Positions 14,909 through 24,312 are shown, numbered from the stretch's first letter. The stretch: 64,000 nt of DNA from Sphaerochaetaceae bacterium (GCA_028532765.1 JAQQAR010000026.1:38971-102970); one strand, 5' to 3'. Translations and numbers: made by a program. The notes: a model not told the origin generated them from the sequence alone.

Positions 14909-15629
14909 TACGGATATGTTCTTGGAAATGCCCTCTACCACACAGCTCCTGTATTTCCATCTGTCAATGCGCGCTGATGATGATGGGTTTGTCTCATCAC
15001 CGAAACGCATCATCAGATTGATCGGTGCATCGGATGATGACCTGAGGATCTTATTCTCAAAACAATTCGTGATTCCCTTCGATTCAGGGGTCTGTGTGAT
15101 CAAACATTGGAAGATCCACAACTACATCCAGAAGGACCGATACCATGAAACAATCTACAGGGAAGAAAAGCTTATGCTGGAAGAAGATATAAACGGTGCT
15201 TACAAAATGGATACAGAATGTATACACGATGTGTCCAAAATGGATACCCAGGTTAGGTTAGGTAAGGTTAGTTTAGGTAAGAGTAAGAGTAATATTTCTG
15301 CCCAAACCGAAGAATCGGTTTCGGCTGTATTCTCACTTCCCTCTCTCGGGGGAAAAGAGTTCCCGATCACAGAGGAACTGTTCCAGACATTCAAGGACGC
15401 GTACCCTGCTGTGGATGTCATGGCTGAATTGAGCAAGATGAAGGCTTGGCTACTCTCCAACAAGAAAAACCTCAAGAAGGATGTGACACGTTTTGCAAAC
15501 AACTGGCTTTCACGCGCGCAGGACAAAGCAGAGCGGCCCAGTTTCGGGCAAGGGGGGAAGCCTTCCCAGCGAACACTGGGTAATGAAGACCGGTGGGATA
15601 TGCCCAGACCCATGCAAAAGGAGCTTTGA
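14871..15629 (+). CDS. Replisome organiser / replication initiator (DnaD-like context)
   Basis: 252 residues. The N-terminus (MFSMDIIDTDMFLEMPSTTQ...LYFHLSMRADDDGFV) is the typical start of phage replisome-organiser proteins with a winged-helix fold. The middle (residues about 125-140) is a low-complexity RLGK/SLGK stretch encoded by 5-bp DNA repeats, likely origin iterons. A helical C-terminal segment (FKDAYPAVDV...WLLSNKKN...FANNWLSRAQ) follows. GGAGG precedes the ATG. It would open the origin and recruit the loader encoded next. Confidence 0.8.
   Translation: MAKRRMFSMDIIDTDMFLEMPSTTQLLYFHLSMRADDDGFVSSPKRIIRLIGASDDDLRILFSKQFVIPFDSGVCVIKHWKIHNYIQKDRYHETIYREEKLMLEEDINGAYKMDTECIHDVSKMDTQVRLGKVSLGKSKSNISAQTEESVSAVFSLPSLGGKEFPITEELFQTFKDAYPAVDVMAELSKMKAWLLSNKKNLKKDVTRFANNWLSRAQDKAERPSFGQGGKPSQRTLGNEDRWDMPRPMQKEL
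15251..15290 (+). repeat. 5-bp iterons within the replication gene, candidate origin
   Basis: GGTTA/GGTAA-type units follow one another without a gap: GGTTAGGTTAGGTAAGGTTA, then GTTTA, GGTAA and GAGTAAGAGT. Origins inside the initiator gene are common in phages with this kind of initiator. Confidence 0.5.
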
Positions 15630-15633
15630 GAAT

Positions 15634-16422
15634 ATGGACATTGAATACACAAGAAAAATGATGCAGGAGAGGGGGCTCAGGATTGTTGAAACCCTTCACT
15701 TGGAATGTCCCAAGCACGGGCCATACGAGAACAACCGCATATTGCGCTATTACGATGATGGCACCAGCGAGGAATTGCCCCTTTCCGGTTGCCCGGCATG
15801 CAGGGAAGAAGCTGCACGGCAGGAATTGGCAGAGAGTTATGAGAACATCCTGCTCGAAGGGAAGTTGGCCTCATCACGGATCCCTGCGAAGTTCCAGAAC
15901 TGCATGGTCCGCAATTTCCAGGTCGAGGATGCAGATAGTGCATTCTCCCAATCCAAGACGGAGGCACGGAACATGGCTATTGCATTCATCCGGGATGAGG
16001 TGAGGTCCTTGGTCCTGCTTGGTGGGACAGGGCGAGGCAAGAGCCATCTCATGGCCAGTATGCTCAAGGGTTGCATCTCGACAGGCAGGGACGCTCTCTA
16101 TGTCGTGGAACGCAAGATCTATCGTGACATACACGAATCATATCTGGGGCGAAAGGACCTGATGACCGAGGGACAGGTGATCGACCTGTATTCAAAGGTT
16201 GATGTGCTCGGAATCGATGAATTGGGGAGGTCCTCATGGACCGAGCATGAGGCGCAGATACTCTACGAGATCATAGACAACCGTGATGTCTACAACCGAA
16301 AGACGGTCATGGCTGGCAATCTCATGCCTGATGAGTTCAGGCAGAAGTTCGATGATTCATTCAGGAGAAAACTGGGTGCAACCACGATTGTGTGCACCTG
16401 GCCGAGATGGGAGGAAAGGTAA
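15634..16422 (+). CDS. DnaC-like helicase loader (AAA+)
   Basis: 262 residues. N-terminal Cys pairs (ECPKHG and GCPAC) may bind zinc. The AAA+ core has Walker A LLGGTGRGKSHL near residue 130, Walker B VDVLGIDELGR and an IYEIIDNR...AGNL sensor region, as in DnaC/DnaI/IstB. It would load the host DnaB helicase at the phage origin. AAAGGAG precedes the ATG at 15634. No phage helicase is encoded, in line with host helicase use. Confidence 0.88.
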   Translation: MDIEYTRKMMQERGLRIVETLHLECPKHGPYENNRILRYYDDGTSEELPLSGCPACREEAARQELAESYENILLEGKLASSRIPAKFQNCMVRNFQVEDADSAFSQSKTEARNMAIAFIRDEVRSLVLLGGTGRGKSHLMASMLKGCISTGRDALYVVERKIYRDIHESYLGRKDLMTEGQVIDLYSKVDVLGIDELGRSSWTEHEAQILYEIIDNRDVYNRKTVMAGNLMPDEFRQKFDDSFRRKLGATTIVCTWPRWEER

Positions 16423-16650
16423 ATGAACAAGAATGAATTGGTGAGGAAATTCGAAGCCGAAATGGATTGGTCACTGGAGCAAGCAAAGGAAGATAACAAG
16501 GTAGGTGTGTTTAAGAATGCATATATTAAGTGGCTTGAAGCCAAAGCCATCTCCTACGACAGGCTGATGAGTGGGTATATGACGTCTAAAGAGATGGAGG
16601 CGATGATTTCACGTATCCTCGAAAGCGAGGGTGAGTGTGACCGATCGTGA
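16423..16650 (+). CDS. Hypothetical small phage protein
   Basis: 75 residues, helical and charged. Its ATG directly follows the stop of the loader gene and has GGAGGAAAGG upstream. No recognised domain. Confidence 0.7.
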   Translation: MNKNELVRKFEAEMDWSLEQAKEDNKVGVFKNAYIKWLEAKAISYDRLMSGYMTSKEMEAMISRILESEGECDRS

Positions 16651-16671
16651 ACGTCAGAGAGGAGGCATTGC

Positions 16672-17001
16672 ATGAGGATACGGATCAGCAGGGGAGATGC
16701 GGTGATGGCCGAAGTAAACAGCCAAGCCGCTGTAGCTTCCTATCTTGGGTGGTCGAAAAAGCGGGTGGCGAAATGCCTGAAAACGGGAGACCCATATGAC
16801 GGGGTGACCGTGGAAGCCGTAGGGAACGATCGGAGAGGGTATGCAGTTGTTGCCTACACCCCAACATCATCGGAGCGGTACAACTCCAAGAGCGAATGTG
16901 CACGGGTGTATGGGATTTCCCGGTCAAAGCTGGAGCATCTCATCAGTACCGGGGGGACTGCAGAGGATGGGGTGACCACCTTCGATGAGCCGATATATTA
17001 A
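16672..17001 (+). CDS. Phage protein with two helix-turn-helix-like repeats
   Basis: 109 residues. Two units look alike: SQAAVASYLGWSKKRVAKCL...DGVTVE (about residues 17-46) and SKSECARVYGISRSKLEHLI...DGVTTFD (about 73-104). The pattern recalls NUMOD-type DNA-binding modules. It precedes the terminase genes and may bind DNA. AGGAGG precedes the ATG. Confidence 0.7.
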   Translation: MRIRISRGDAVMAEVNSQAAVASYLGWSKKRVAKCLKTGDPYDGVTVEAVGNDRRGYAVVAYTPTSSERYNSKSECARVYGISRSKLEHLISTGGTAEDGVTTFDEPIY

Positions 17002-17049
17002 CTGCTCTGGATTGCAACACAAGGCACGGGAAATATGGGAGGATTTGGT

Positions 17050-17559
17050 ATGATCTGGGATAAACGAGAGGATGAGTCCAGCAAGGCTTATGAGTGGTTC
17101 TGTCGGTACCGTGACATGGGACCAGGCAGATCGCATGAAAAGCTGAATCAGAAGTATGCAGGAAGTAGATCAAATAAATCACTAACCCTGAGATGGTCGA
17201 GCAAGTATGCGTGGGTCGAAAGGGCTGAGGCGTATGATGTGTATCTGGAGGGGAAGAAGCGGGAATCGAATGAGGAGCGTACCATCAAGGCAGCTGAGGA
17301 GCAGATAGACCTCTCGGACAGGGTAATGGAGATTCTGCTCCGAAAGCTTCCCCAGATGGAGTATGGGGAGATCAAACCTACCGAATGGAAAAACCTCGCC
17401 GAGTTCGCCGTGAAGACCAAGAGGGATGCCTTGGGGATTGCCGACAAGCACGAGGTATCCGGTGAGATCCATGTAGACCATGAGATCGGCAGGAAGCTGA
17501 GTAAGGAAATGATGGAAAGGACACGACGGTTGCTGGGGGGTCTGGATGGTGACGCGTGA
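17050..17559 (+). CDS. Terminase small subunit candidate
   Basis: 169 residues. The N-terminal half contains a helix-turn-helix-like region and the KYAWVERAEAYDVYL stretch common in phage small terminases; the rest is helical. It would bind the packaging site and hand DNA to the large subunit, whose gene overlaps its end by 14 bp. The ATG at 17050 is preferred because GGGAGG lies 8 nt before it. Call based mainly on that motif and position. Confidence 0.75.
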   Translation: MIWDKREDESSKAYEWFCRYRDMGPGRSHEKLNQKYAGSRSNKSLTLRWSSKYAWVERAEAYDVYLEGKKRESNEERTIKAAEEQIDLSDRVMEILLRKLPQMEYGEIKPTEWKNLAEFAVKTKRDALGIADKHEVSGEIHVDHEIGRKLSKEMMERTRRLLGGLDGDA

Positions 17560-19114
17560 CCAGTTCATTGTGGAATGCCAACGGATCATAGATGGTTTCA
17601 ACAGCAAAGATGACATGGAAGGGTTGAGGGAATGGATGCGTTACATGGTACGGCACAACATCTTTTTCCTTGCCCTTTTCGTATGTGAACGCGAGGATTT
17701 CAATCGTGATTGGCTCTATGATAGATGCCAAGAGGTACAGGCGCACCCGGACGGTTTCATAGACATATGGGCCAGGGAGCACTACAAAAGCTCGATCATC
17801 ACATGGCTGAAGACCATGCAGGATATTCTGATTGATCCCGAGGAAAGAATCTGCATCTACAGCTTCAACCAGACACTTGCCAAGAGTTTCGTGAACCAGG
17901 TGAAGACGGAGTTCGAGACGAACTGGAGACTGAAATGGTTGTTCCCAGAGATTCTTTGGGATGATCCCTTGAAGGGTACCTATATCGATGAGAACGGCGT
18001 AAGACAAAGGATCCCATGGACAACCGACAGCATACGGGTGAAACGTAGGAACAGGGCCAAGGAAGATACCCTCACCGCTTCAGGGCTGGTGACCGGGCAG
18101 AAGACAGGTGGCCACTATACGATCCTTGTGTATGATGATGTCGTTACACTCGACAGTGTTACCACACCTGAGATGATTGACCGTACCACCAAGGCTTATG
18201 AGATGAGCTTGAACACCGGGGCCAGTTCAGGGGGAAAGCCTACAAAGGTGAGGATCATCGGTACCAGATACCATTACGCCGACACCTATTCCGTGATTCT
18301 CAAGAGAGGGTCTGCAAAGCCGAGAATTTATCCATGCGTGGATGACCATGGGAATCCTGTATTGCTCTCCAGGGAAATCCTGGCAGGCAAGAAGAAGGAT
18401 CTTGGGTCATGGGTCTACGCCTCGCAGATGATGTGTGATCCCAGACAGGCTGGAAGCATGGGATTCCTGAGGGAGTGGATCAAGCCATGGACACCCGCAA
18501 TCTGGGAAAATCTCAACCGGGTAATCATTGTGGACCCTGCAGACAAGATCAAGCGCAAGTCTGACTATACGGTCATGTGGGTGATTGGATTGGGGGCTGA
18601 CAGGAACTACTATGTGATTGACATGATCAGGGACAAGCTGTCCCTTACGGGAAGGACGAATGCCCTCTTTGCCCTGCACCAGAAATACAGGCCCAACCTG
18701 GGTGTGTTTTATGAATCTGTCGGTATGCAGGCAGATACACAGCATATCGAGGAGCAGATGGAACTGAGGAATTACCGGTTCCCTCTGTATCCCGTGAAGG
18801 CTACCAGTGCGAAGGGGCTGCGTATCGAATCCCTGGAGCCGTTGTTCAGCAATCACCGGATATATATGCCTGAGGTGATCTGGTGGAGGAACTGGGAAGG
18901 GGAGACCGTCAACCTCATGGAACAGTTCCTGCAGGATGAATATCTCGCGTATCCCTTCTGCAGCCATGACGACATGCTTGATGCGTTGAGTAAGCTGACC
19001 GATGAGCAAGTCACCCCAATGCTCACATACCCTGATGTTGTTACAGCGGAAGAGCTTTTAAGAAGGAGATTGGGAGCGGACCTGGAGGAAGAGGAATTAT
19101 ACGAGCCGTTTTGA
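17546..19114 (+). CDS. Terminase large subunit
   Basis: 522 residues, the DNA-packaging motor. N-terminal ATPase with a non-standard Walker A (WAREHYKSSII, about residue 75) and a Walker B-like ILVYDDVVTL near residue 197. The C-terminal RNase H-like nuclease has IIVDPADKIKRKSDYT and ends in CSHDDMLDALSKL, which holds the last catalytic Asp. Size is normal. It follows the small subunit with overlap, and a small cassette separates it from the portal. Confidence 0.93.
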   Translation: MVTRDQFIVECQRIIDGFNSKDDMEGLREWMRYMVRHNIFFLALFVCEREDFNRDWLYDRCQEVQAHPDGFIDIWAREHYKSSIITWLKTMQDILIDPEERICIYSFNQTLAKSFVNQVKTEFETNWRLKWLFPEILWDDPLKGTYIDENGVRQRIPWTTDSIRVKRRNRAKEDTLTASGLVTGQKTGGHYTILVYDDVVTLDSVTTPEMIDRTTKAYEMSLNTGASSGGKPTKVRIIGTRYHYADTYSVILKRGSAKPRIYPCVDDHGNPVLLSREILAGKKKDLGSWVYASQMMCDPRQAGSMGFLREWIKPWTPAIWENLNRVIIVDPADKIKRKSDYTVMWVIGLGADRNYYVIDMIRDKLSLTGRTNALFALHQKYRPNLGVFYESVGMQADTQHIEEQMELRNYRFPLYPVKATSAKGLRIESLEPLFSNHRIYMPEVIWWRNWEGETVNLMEQFLQDEYLAYPFCSHDDMLDALSKLTDEQVTPMLTYPDVVTAEELLRRRLGADLEEEELYEPF

Positions 19115-19168
19115 TATGGAGAACCATTCTGATCGAAACAGTCCATCTCACAAATCTTTTAAACACAT

Positions 19169-19197
19169 GCAATGTAAAAGCAATGTAAAAGCAATGT
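19169..19197 (+). repeat. 11-bp direct repeats before an inserted cassette
   Basis: GCAATGTAAAA occurs twice in tandem (19169 and 19180), and a third partial copy GCAATGT follows at 19191. It lies in the 166-bp gap after the terminase gene, ahead of a helix-turn-helix gene that may bind it. Confidence 0.5.
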
Positions 19198-19280
19198 TTT
19201 TGCAACCTTTATAGTTCAATCATTAAGACCTATCATAGAGACAAACATAGCAATCGTAATCTAGTAAGGAGGAGATCTGT

Positions 19281-19517
19281 ATGAATAATCCAAAGCTACA
19301 GAAGCAGTACTACAACGTGAAGGAAATTGCCGAATTATTGGGCATAGCGGAAAAGACTGTTAGAAAGTATGTATGGAAAAGAACGATTCCGTATTTGAAA
19401 ATCGGTGGCCATGTTCGATTCGACATCAACAAGATTCAGGCATGGTTGGAACAACGAGAAGTACCTACATTGGATGAAATCAGATATGGGAGTTGGGAGA
19501 GGAAGACAGACAGATGA
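19281..19517 (+). CDS. Excisionase-like helix-turn-helix protein in the packaging region
   Basis: 78 residues with YYNVKEIAELLGIAEKTVRKYV, then IPYLKIGGHVRFDINKIQAWL: the MerR/excisionase-type winged helix. AAGGAGGAG precedes the ATG. With the upstream repeats and the next gene it forms a small cassette inside the late operon, so it may be a moron regulator and not part of the virion. Confidence 0.75.
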   Translation: MNNPKLQKQYYNVKEIAELLGIAEKTVRKYVWKRTIPYLKIGGHVRFDINKIQAWLEQREVPTLDEIRYGSWERKTDR

Positions 19518-19548
19518 ATAGGCTTCCAGAAGGCAGGAGGTTCTGAAA

Positions 19549-19857
19549 ATGGCAAAACAAACTAAACGATATATCATTCACGATGAAAATGCTCCCAGGG
19601 ATGAGAAGGTCCTGAAGATGCGGGAGAAATACGGAGCTCGAGGATATGGCCTTTTCTGGGAAATAGTAGAATATCTGTTCTCTGCAGATGGTAAAGCTGA
19701 ACTCAATGCCAAGGTAGTGAGTATGGCCATAGGAGAAGATGTAAGAACTGTGAGGAATTTCCTGTCCGATTGCATCGAGGTTTACCATCTATTCGAGTCC
19801 GATGGTACATGCTTCTGGTCGAATAAACTCCTAATACAGATAGATCAAAGCAAATGA
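19549..19857 (+). CDS. Lin1244/Lin1753-like N-terminal domain protein
   Basis: 102 residues. YIIHDENAPRDEKVLKMREK and GARGYGLFWEIVEYLF match the start of DUF4373 (Lin1244/Lin1753-like) phage proteins, usually found in replication regions. Here the protein is short and sits between terminase and portal, so it may be a shortened, captured copy. Role unknown. Confidence 0.7.
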   Translation: MAKQTKRYIIHDENAPRDEKVLKMREKYGARGYGLFWEIVEYLFSADGKAELNAKVVSMAIGEDVRTVRNFLSDCIEVYHLFESDGTCFWSNKLLIQIDQSK

Positions 19858-19982
19858 AATAAATAATTGTTCCAGGGCAATACTCAACAATACTCAACTC
19901 ACCTTCTTTCTGAAGAGAGTGGGGTCAACGTTTGTAAACAAGGGTCCTTATCCGTTGCTGATGAACACAATGTCCCCATGAA

Positions 19983-21677
19983 TTGTGTTTCACTTGTGAT
20001 GTGGATACAAGAAAAAAGAGGCTGGAAGACCTCAAGAAATCATTGCTGGAGACATTGTCGGAGATGGAAGATATCCGTCGGCCCACTGAGGAAATCAGAT
20101 GGGAAGCTTGTGCATTTGCAAAGCACAGGACCAATGCTTTCAATGTTGGACACAGCAAGATCAAGTCTGTAAAACTACACACCAATGTTCAGGTGGAGGC
20201 CATCAACACCAGCGTGAACGGGATCATGGGATATCTGATCAGCCAGAATATCCGCTGGTTCAGCTTCACAACCCAGGGCAAGAACTTCCAGCGATCGGAC
20301 AAGATCTACGGGGCGAAGGATTACCTCGAGCAGGTGATTTCCATGTTGCTCAATGTATTTGCACAGTGCAATTTCTATTCAGCAACACACCTCGCGACAA
20401 AGGACGCATTTGTACAGGGGACAAGCGCAGAGTTCATCATGGACAACCTCGATAAAGGGAGCATGGTGTATGACACCATCGACCCGCAGGAGTATTACAT
20501 CGGGGAGGATGAGATGCGGAAAGTGGACAAGTTCTTCCGAGTCTACGAGATTCCGGTGAAGCTTGCCTATGAACGCTGGGGTGACCAACTCCCGAAGGAA
20601 GTCCTCAGGATGTACCACAATGGTGCAGGCCATCAGAGAATCAAGATGCTCCATGCAATCTATCCCCGTACCGATGCGTTGGACAAGAAAGGTAAGGCGA
20701 TCATATCCACCGAGAAGCGCTTTGCCTCCGTTCACTACAGCTATGTGGGTGATGAGGTGTTTGCAGAGAGTGGCTACGACGAATTCCCTGTAGCGGTCCA
20801 TAGGTGGACCCTCAACGGCACCAGTCCTTACGGGAGCTCCCCGGTCATCGAATACCTTGAGGAAATCAAGAAGCTGGACAAGCTTGAATACCTGTATGCG
20901 ACATCCGCCGCAAAACAGGCAGATCCTCCAATCTTTGCCCCCGAGATACTCAAGGGAAGGCTCAACCTCAATCCAGGGGGAAGGAATTACGCAAACCTTG
21001 CACAGACTGGAGAACCAAAGCTGTTCCCGTCCTCCCTCGATCTCAATCATCTTGCAAATCAGATCCAGATTCTGACCCGTATGCTCCAGGCTGTATTGTA
21101 CTCGGACCTGTTCAACATCCTGATGCGGCAGGACCAACAGAGGACTGCTACAGAGGTACGTGAGATCAAGGGGGAAGGTCTGGTATTGCTCTCCTCAATT
21201 ATCGGGAACATGCAGGAAGAGAAAATCACCCCACTGATCATGCGGACGTACAGCATCCTCCGCAAGGGAGGCTACCTGCCCCCACCACCGGAGGAGCTCA
21301 TCAAGGCTTCTGAGAATGGGGAGGTCAAGGTTGAGTTGGATGGGCCACTCGCGCAGAACATGAAGGCATATCACCAGACGACCGGTATCACACAAGGCAT
21401 GCAGGCTCTCGCAGCTGTCATGCAATTGAATCCGGATGCACAGGTGAATGTAGATTTCGATGAGCTGATTCGCCAGGCGATGAGTGCAAACGGGATGCCT
21501 CAGACAATCATCCGTGAGGTGGCGGAAGTGAAGAAAATCAAACAGAACCAGCAGAGATTGCTGGAAGCCCAAGCCGAGGCAGAGAGGCTCAAGATACAGG
21601 CTGATGCAGCCGGGAAGATGAACAGCCCAGAAGGGTCCTCTGCTCAGGAGATGATGCAAGGGGTGGTAGGCAGATGA
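19983..21677 (+). CDS. Portal / head-tail connector protein
   Basis: About 564 residues. The family match is to podovirus head-to-tail connecting proteins (helical, with WTLNGTSPYGSSPVIEYLEEI in the middle and a Gln/Ala-rich C-terminal helix). Twelve copies would form the DNA gate. The start is unusual: no ATG and no ribosome-binding site is near, only TTG at 19983 or GTG at 20001, and an in-frame stop lies at 19962. The cassette just upstream may have replaced the original start. Confidence 0.85.
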   Translation: MCFTCDVDTRKKRLEDLKKSLLETLSEMEDIRRPTEEIRWEACAFAKHRTNAFNVGHSKIKSVKLHTNVQVEAINTSVNGIMGYLISQNIRWFSFTTQGKNFQRSDKIYGAKDYLEQVISMLLNVFAQCNFYSATHLATKDAFVQGTSAEFIMDNLDKGSMVYDTIDPQEYYIGEDEMRKVDKFFRVYEIPVKLAYERWGDQLPKEVLRMYHNGAGHQRIKMLHAIYPRTDALDKKGKAIISTEKRFASVHYSYVGDEVFAESGYDEFPVAVHRWTLNGTSPYGSSPVIEYLEEIKKLDKLEYLYATSAAKQADPPIFAPEILKGRLNLNPGGRNYANLAQTGEPKLFPSSLDLNHLANQIQILTRMLQAVLYSDLFNILMRQDQQRTATEVREIKGEGLVLLSSIIGNMQEEKITPLIMRTYSILRKGGYLPPPPEELIKASENGEVKVELDGPLAQNMKAYHQTTGITQGMQALAAVMQLNPDAQVNVDFDELIRQAMSANGMPQTIIREVAEVKKIKQNQQRLLEAQAEAERLKIQADAAGKMNSPEGSSAQEMMQGVVGR

Positions 21678-21946
21678 TCAACAAGGAACAGGAGATAGAC
21701 AGGGAAACCATCAGCATGCGCAATGCGTTGCGTAACGTCTATCGGACAGAGGAAGGCCTTTTCGAACTGGCAAGAACCCTGCGTGAATGCGGGGTGTTCG
21801 ACCAGATTCCTTGTGAGCCCGGGGCTGTGGAACTGCACAACCACGGCATACGGAAGATGGAAGACCTGGGCCTTCTGGATGAGGAGTCCTTGATTGAGCT
21901 CCTGAGATGGATGCTCAGCCATGAATGGAAACAACCGGTCGACTGA
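21674..21946 (+). CDS. Small head-region protein (Bbp19-like)
   Basis: 90 residues. NALRNVYRTEEGLFELARTLRECGVF resembles the small Bbp19-type proteins found between portal and scaffold in podoviruses. Overlaps the portal stop (ATGA), so it is translated with it. Confidence 0.65.
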   Translation: MINKEQEIDRETISMRNALRNVYRTEEGLFELARTLRECGVFDQIPCEPGAVELHNHGIRKMEDLGLLDEESLIELLRWMLSHEWKQPVD

Positions 21947-21965
21947 CCGGATGAAGGAGAACGCG

Positions 21966-22715
21966 ATGGATACGAACAATGGGACCAACACTGCTGTTGA
22001 ACCTGAAGTCAACGGGGCGCCTGCGGCTGATGGGATGGAACAACAGGGGTCTGGGAAACCTGAGGGAACCCAAAGCACTGGCAATTCCACCCCTGAGGGT
22101 GGGAAGGGTACGGCCAGCCCTGCGTGGATGGCACAGCTACCGAACGACCTGAAGAACGAGGCTGATCTCCAGCAATACGCAACGCTGGCGGATTATGTGC
22201 GGAGCACAAGAGCCAAGAATGATGGGAGCGAGGGACCTGGAAGCAACACAAGGGAAACAGAGCCCATACAATACGAGAATTTTGAGAAGAGTCTGGATGC
22301 AGATTCCGACCCGTTCGGAGTGATTTCCGATTCCCTCAAGACGACATTGCAGGAAGCCGGTGTCCCAGAGGAGGTTGCAGAGAAGGTGTTCGATGCAGTT
22401 TCCGCCGGGCAGGAAGGTTCCACGAAGCAACTGATCGAGAAGGGAAAGGATTGGTGTGAGGCGCAGCTGAAGAAGACATGGGGTGACAAGTACGACGAGA
22501 AGCGCAAGGCGATGAGCAGGGCGTATGTAGCGTTGGTACAACCCGATGAGAATCTTGCAAGCGCATTGGATCGTACAGGGGCAAGCATAAACCCGGCAGT
22601 GGCTGATTTGTTGGCGAGAATCGGGGAGTCCATCAGGGAAGATGGCTCATTCCCGAGCAACACCACAGCCTCACGGGGGAAGAACCCCAAGGTGCCGGTC
22701 CATTATCCAGACTGA
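21966..22715 (+). CDS. Scaffold-like protein
   Basis: 249 residues, acidic, with a disordered Gly/Thr/Glu-rich N-terminus and a helical C-terminal half. This composition and position directly before the capsid gene suit a scaffolding protein that guides procapsid assembly. The ATG at 21966 is chosen for its AAGGAGA 5 nt ahead. Assignment rests on context and composition. Confidence 0.7.
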   Translation: MDTNNGTNTAVEPEVNGAPAADGMEQQGSGKPEGTQSTGNSTPEGGKGTASPAWMAQLPNDLKNEADLQQYATLADYVRSTRAKNDGSEGPGSNTRETEPIQYENFEKSLDADSDPFGVISDSLKTTLQEAGVPEEVAEKVFDAVSAGQEGSTKQLIEKGKDWCEAQLKKTWGDKYDEKRKAMSRAYVALVQPDENLASALDRTGASINPAVADLLARIGESIREDGSFPSNTTASRGKNPKVPVHYPD

Positions 22716-22724
22716 GGAGGGTAA

Positions 22725-23735
22725 ATGCCTGATTATTTAACATTCGCAGACGTTGCGGCCGCAACCCACAACGAGGATCTCGTCCCTGTAGTGGATGAGG
22801 TAGCCAAGCGCGTAACCATGTGGAACGATGCACCGTGGAAGGCCTCGAGCGACATGCTCAGGGATATCGGTGGCCGTGAGGGTGATCCCCCGCGTGGGAC
22901 TTGGGTCGCCATCGATGAAGGGGCCAAGCCAAACAAGGGATCGCAGGAGAAGTATGCTGAGGAGCTCGGCATCATTGAGGCATGGTCGAGAAGCCTGAAG
23001 AAGACCATGGATATCAGCCCCCATGACAAGGAGCTTCGCTGGCGTGAGGATCGCAGGCACCTGCGTGGGCTCGGCTTGGATCTCGAGGAAGGATTGCTGT
23101 ACGGCAACCGCAACCAGGACCCGAGAAAGTTCCTTGGCTTCATGCCCCGGTTCACGAAGGTGACAGACATTGACGGGGTGGCAGGAGATGAGCAACTGCC
23201 GTTCATCACGCTTGATGCAAAGGGTGACAACGCAAATGGGATGTCTTCCATGCTTCTTGTCTATTGGGATGTGGACGAGGGAGCACACCTGTTGTATCCG
23301 AGCCACAAGAAGGACAACGGCATGGAGTTCACAGCATATCCATATGTGGCGGAAACCCAGCCGGATGGAACCATCATCGAGGTTGCCAAGACCAAGTATG
23401 CATGTACTGCAGGTCTTGGGATTGCCAACAGGAAGAGTGTGATCAGGATTGCCAACATTGATACCTCAACAGAGAACATGACCACTACACTCACGAACCT
23501 TGAGGCGGCAATCTATGATGCCTTCGCGGCAATGCCCGTGGACTTCCAGAGCAGGGCGACACTCTATGCGAACAACAGGGTGATCAGCCTCATGCGCAAG
23601 GGATATGCGGGTCGTGTCTCCCCTGCAAAGTATGTCGATTCAATTCCCAAGAATGCCATCGGGGATGTCATGTTCGACTCGTTTGTAGTCCGCCGTTGTG
23701 ATTCGATGCTTTCCACCGAATCCAAGCTGGTATGA
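22725..23735 (+). CDS. Major capsid protein
   Basis: 336 residues beginning MPDYLTFADVAAATHNEDLV, with the compact Asp/Gly-rich pattern of podovirus capsid proteins of the BPP-1 type. It lies after the scaffold gene and has a strong GGAGGGTAA before the ATG, which fits high expression. No HK97-type protease is encoded nearby. Confidence 0.8.
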   Translation: MPDYLTFADVAAATHNEDLVPVVDEVAKRVTMWNDAPWKASSDMLRDIGGREGDPPRGTWVAIDEGAKPNKGSQEKYAEELGIIEAWSRSLKKTMDISPHDKELRWREDRRHLRGLGLDLEEGLLYGNRNQDPRKFLGFMPRFTKVTDIDGVAGDEQLPFITLDAKGDNANGMSSMLLVYWDVDEGAHLLYPSHKKDNGMEFTAYPYVAETQPDGTIIEVAKTKYACTAGLGIANRKSVIRIANIDTSTENMTTTLTNLEAAIYDAFAAMPVDFQSRATLYANNRVISLMRKGYAGRVSPAKYVDSIPKNAIGDVMFDSFVVRRCDSMLSTESKLV

Positions 23736-23746
23736 GGAGGTGCTAG

Positions 23747-24145
23747 ATGATTATTGAGAAGACTAGAACGGTATTCAGCCCGATCATGCTTCCATTGACC
23801 GAGGTGGGGGCAAATGCAACCTACAACGGGGTGGAGATTGATTTTGGTGCAAAGAACCAGACCGTGGAGACCAATGAGGTCCTGGAGGTGTATCTGGCCG
23901 AAGGAGCGACCTCTGCAGGTGCACCGACCTTGCAGGTGATTGTGGAGACCAAGGACCCCGAGGGTGCATTCAAGCAGGTGGCATCCGGTGAGGTGCTCTC
24001 CCTTGCAGACCTCGGTGAAGGGGCTGAGGTGTACAAGGCCGCTCTGCCAGACGGATGTGGTCAGATTGTACGGGTCAGTCTGAAGAACGCGACTGCAGAT
24101 ACCTTCACTGGAGGGTCCGCAGTCGGGGTTGTGAGGCCTTTGTGA
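23747..24145 (+). CDS. Bbp16-like capsid-associated protein
   Basis: 132 residues, beta-rich. Its place right after the capsid gene and its size fit the small decoration or stabilising protein of BPP-1-like phages. AGGAGG precedes the ATG. Function by position only. Confidence 0.65.
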   Translation: MIIEKTRTVFSPIMLPLTEVGANATYNGVEIDFGAKNQTVETNEVLEVYLAEGATSAGAPTLQVIVETKDPEGAFKQVASGEVLSLADLGEGAEVYKAALPDGCGQIVRVSLKNATADTFTGGSAVGVVRPL

Positions 24146-24306
24146 TGGATACCTATGTAGCCAAGAGGGATTGCTACTGGAATGGTTTGTTCCTGAAGAA
24201 GGGGCAGACAATCAAGGTGGCAAAAGGGACGGTCATCAGTTTCAACCTGCTTGAGAAGTTGGCCGAGGAAGAGCCTGCCCCCAAGAAGGCAGTCTCGAAA
24301 AAGTGA
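24145..24306 (+). CDS. Small phage protein, unknown
   Basis: 53 residues starting MDTYVAKRDCYWNGLFLKKG and ending in a Lys-rich tail. Its ATG shares the A of the preceding TGA. The Y...RDCYW..LF.KKG pattern occurs in short phage head proteins. A GC-rich hairpin follows. Confidence 0.6.
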   Translation: MDTYVAKRDCYWNGLFLKKGQTIKVAKGTVISFNLLEKLAEEEPAPKKAVSKK

Positions 24307-24312
24307 ATGACA

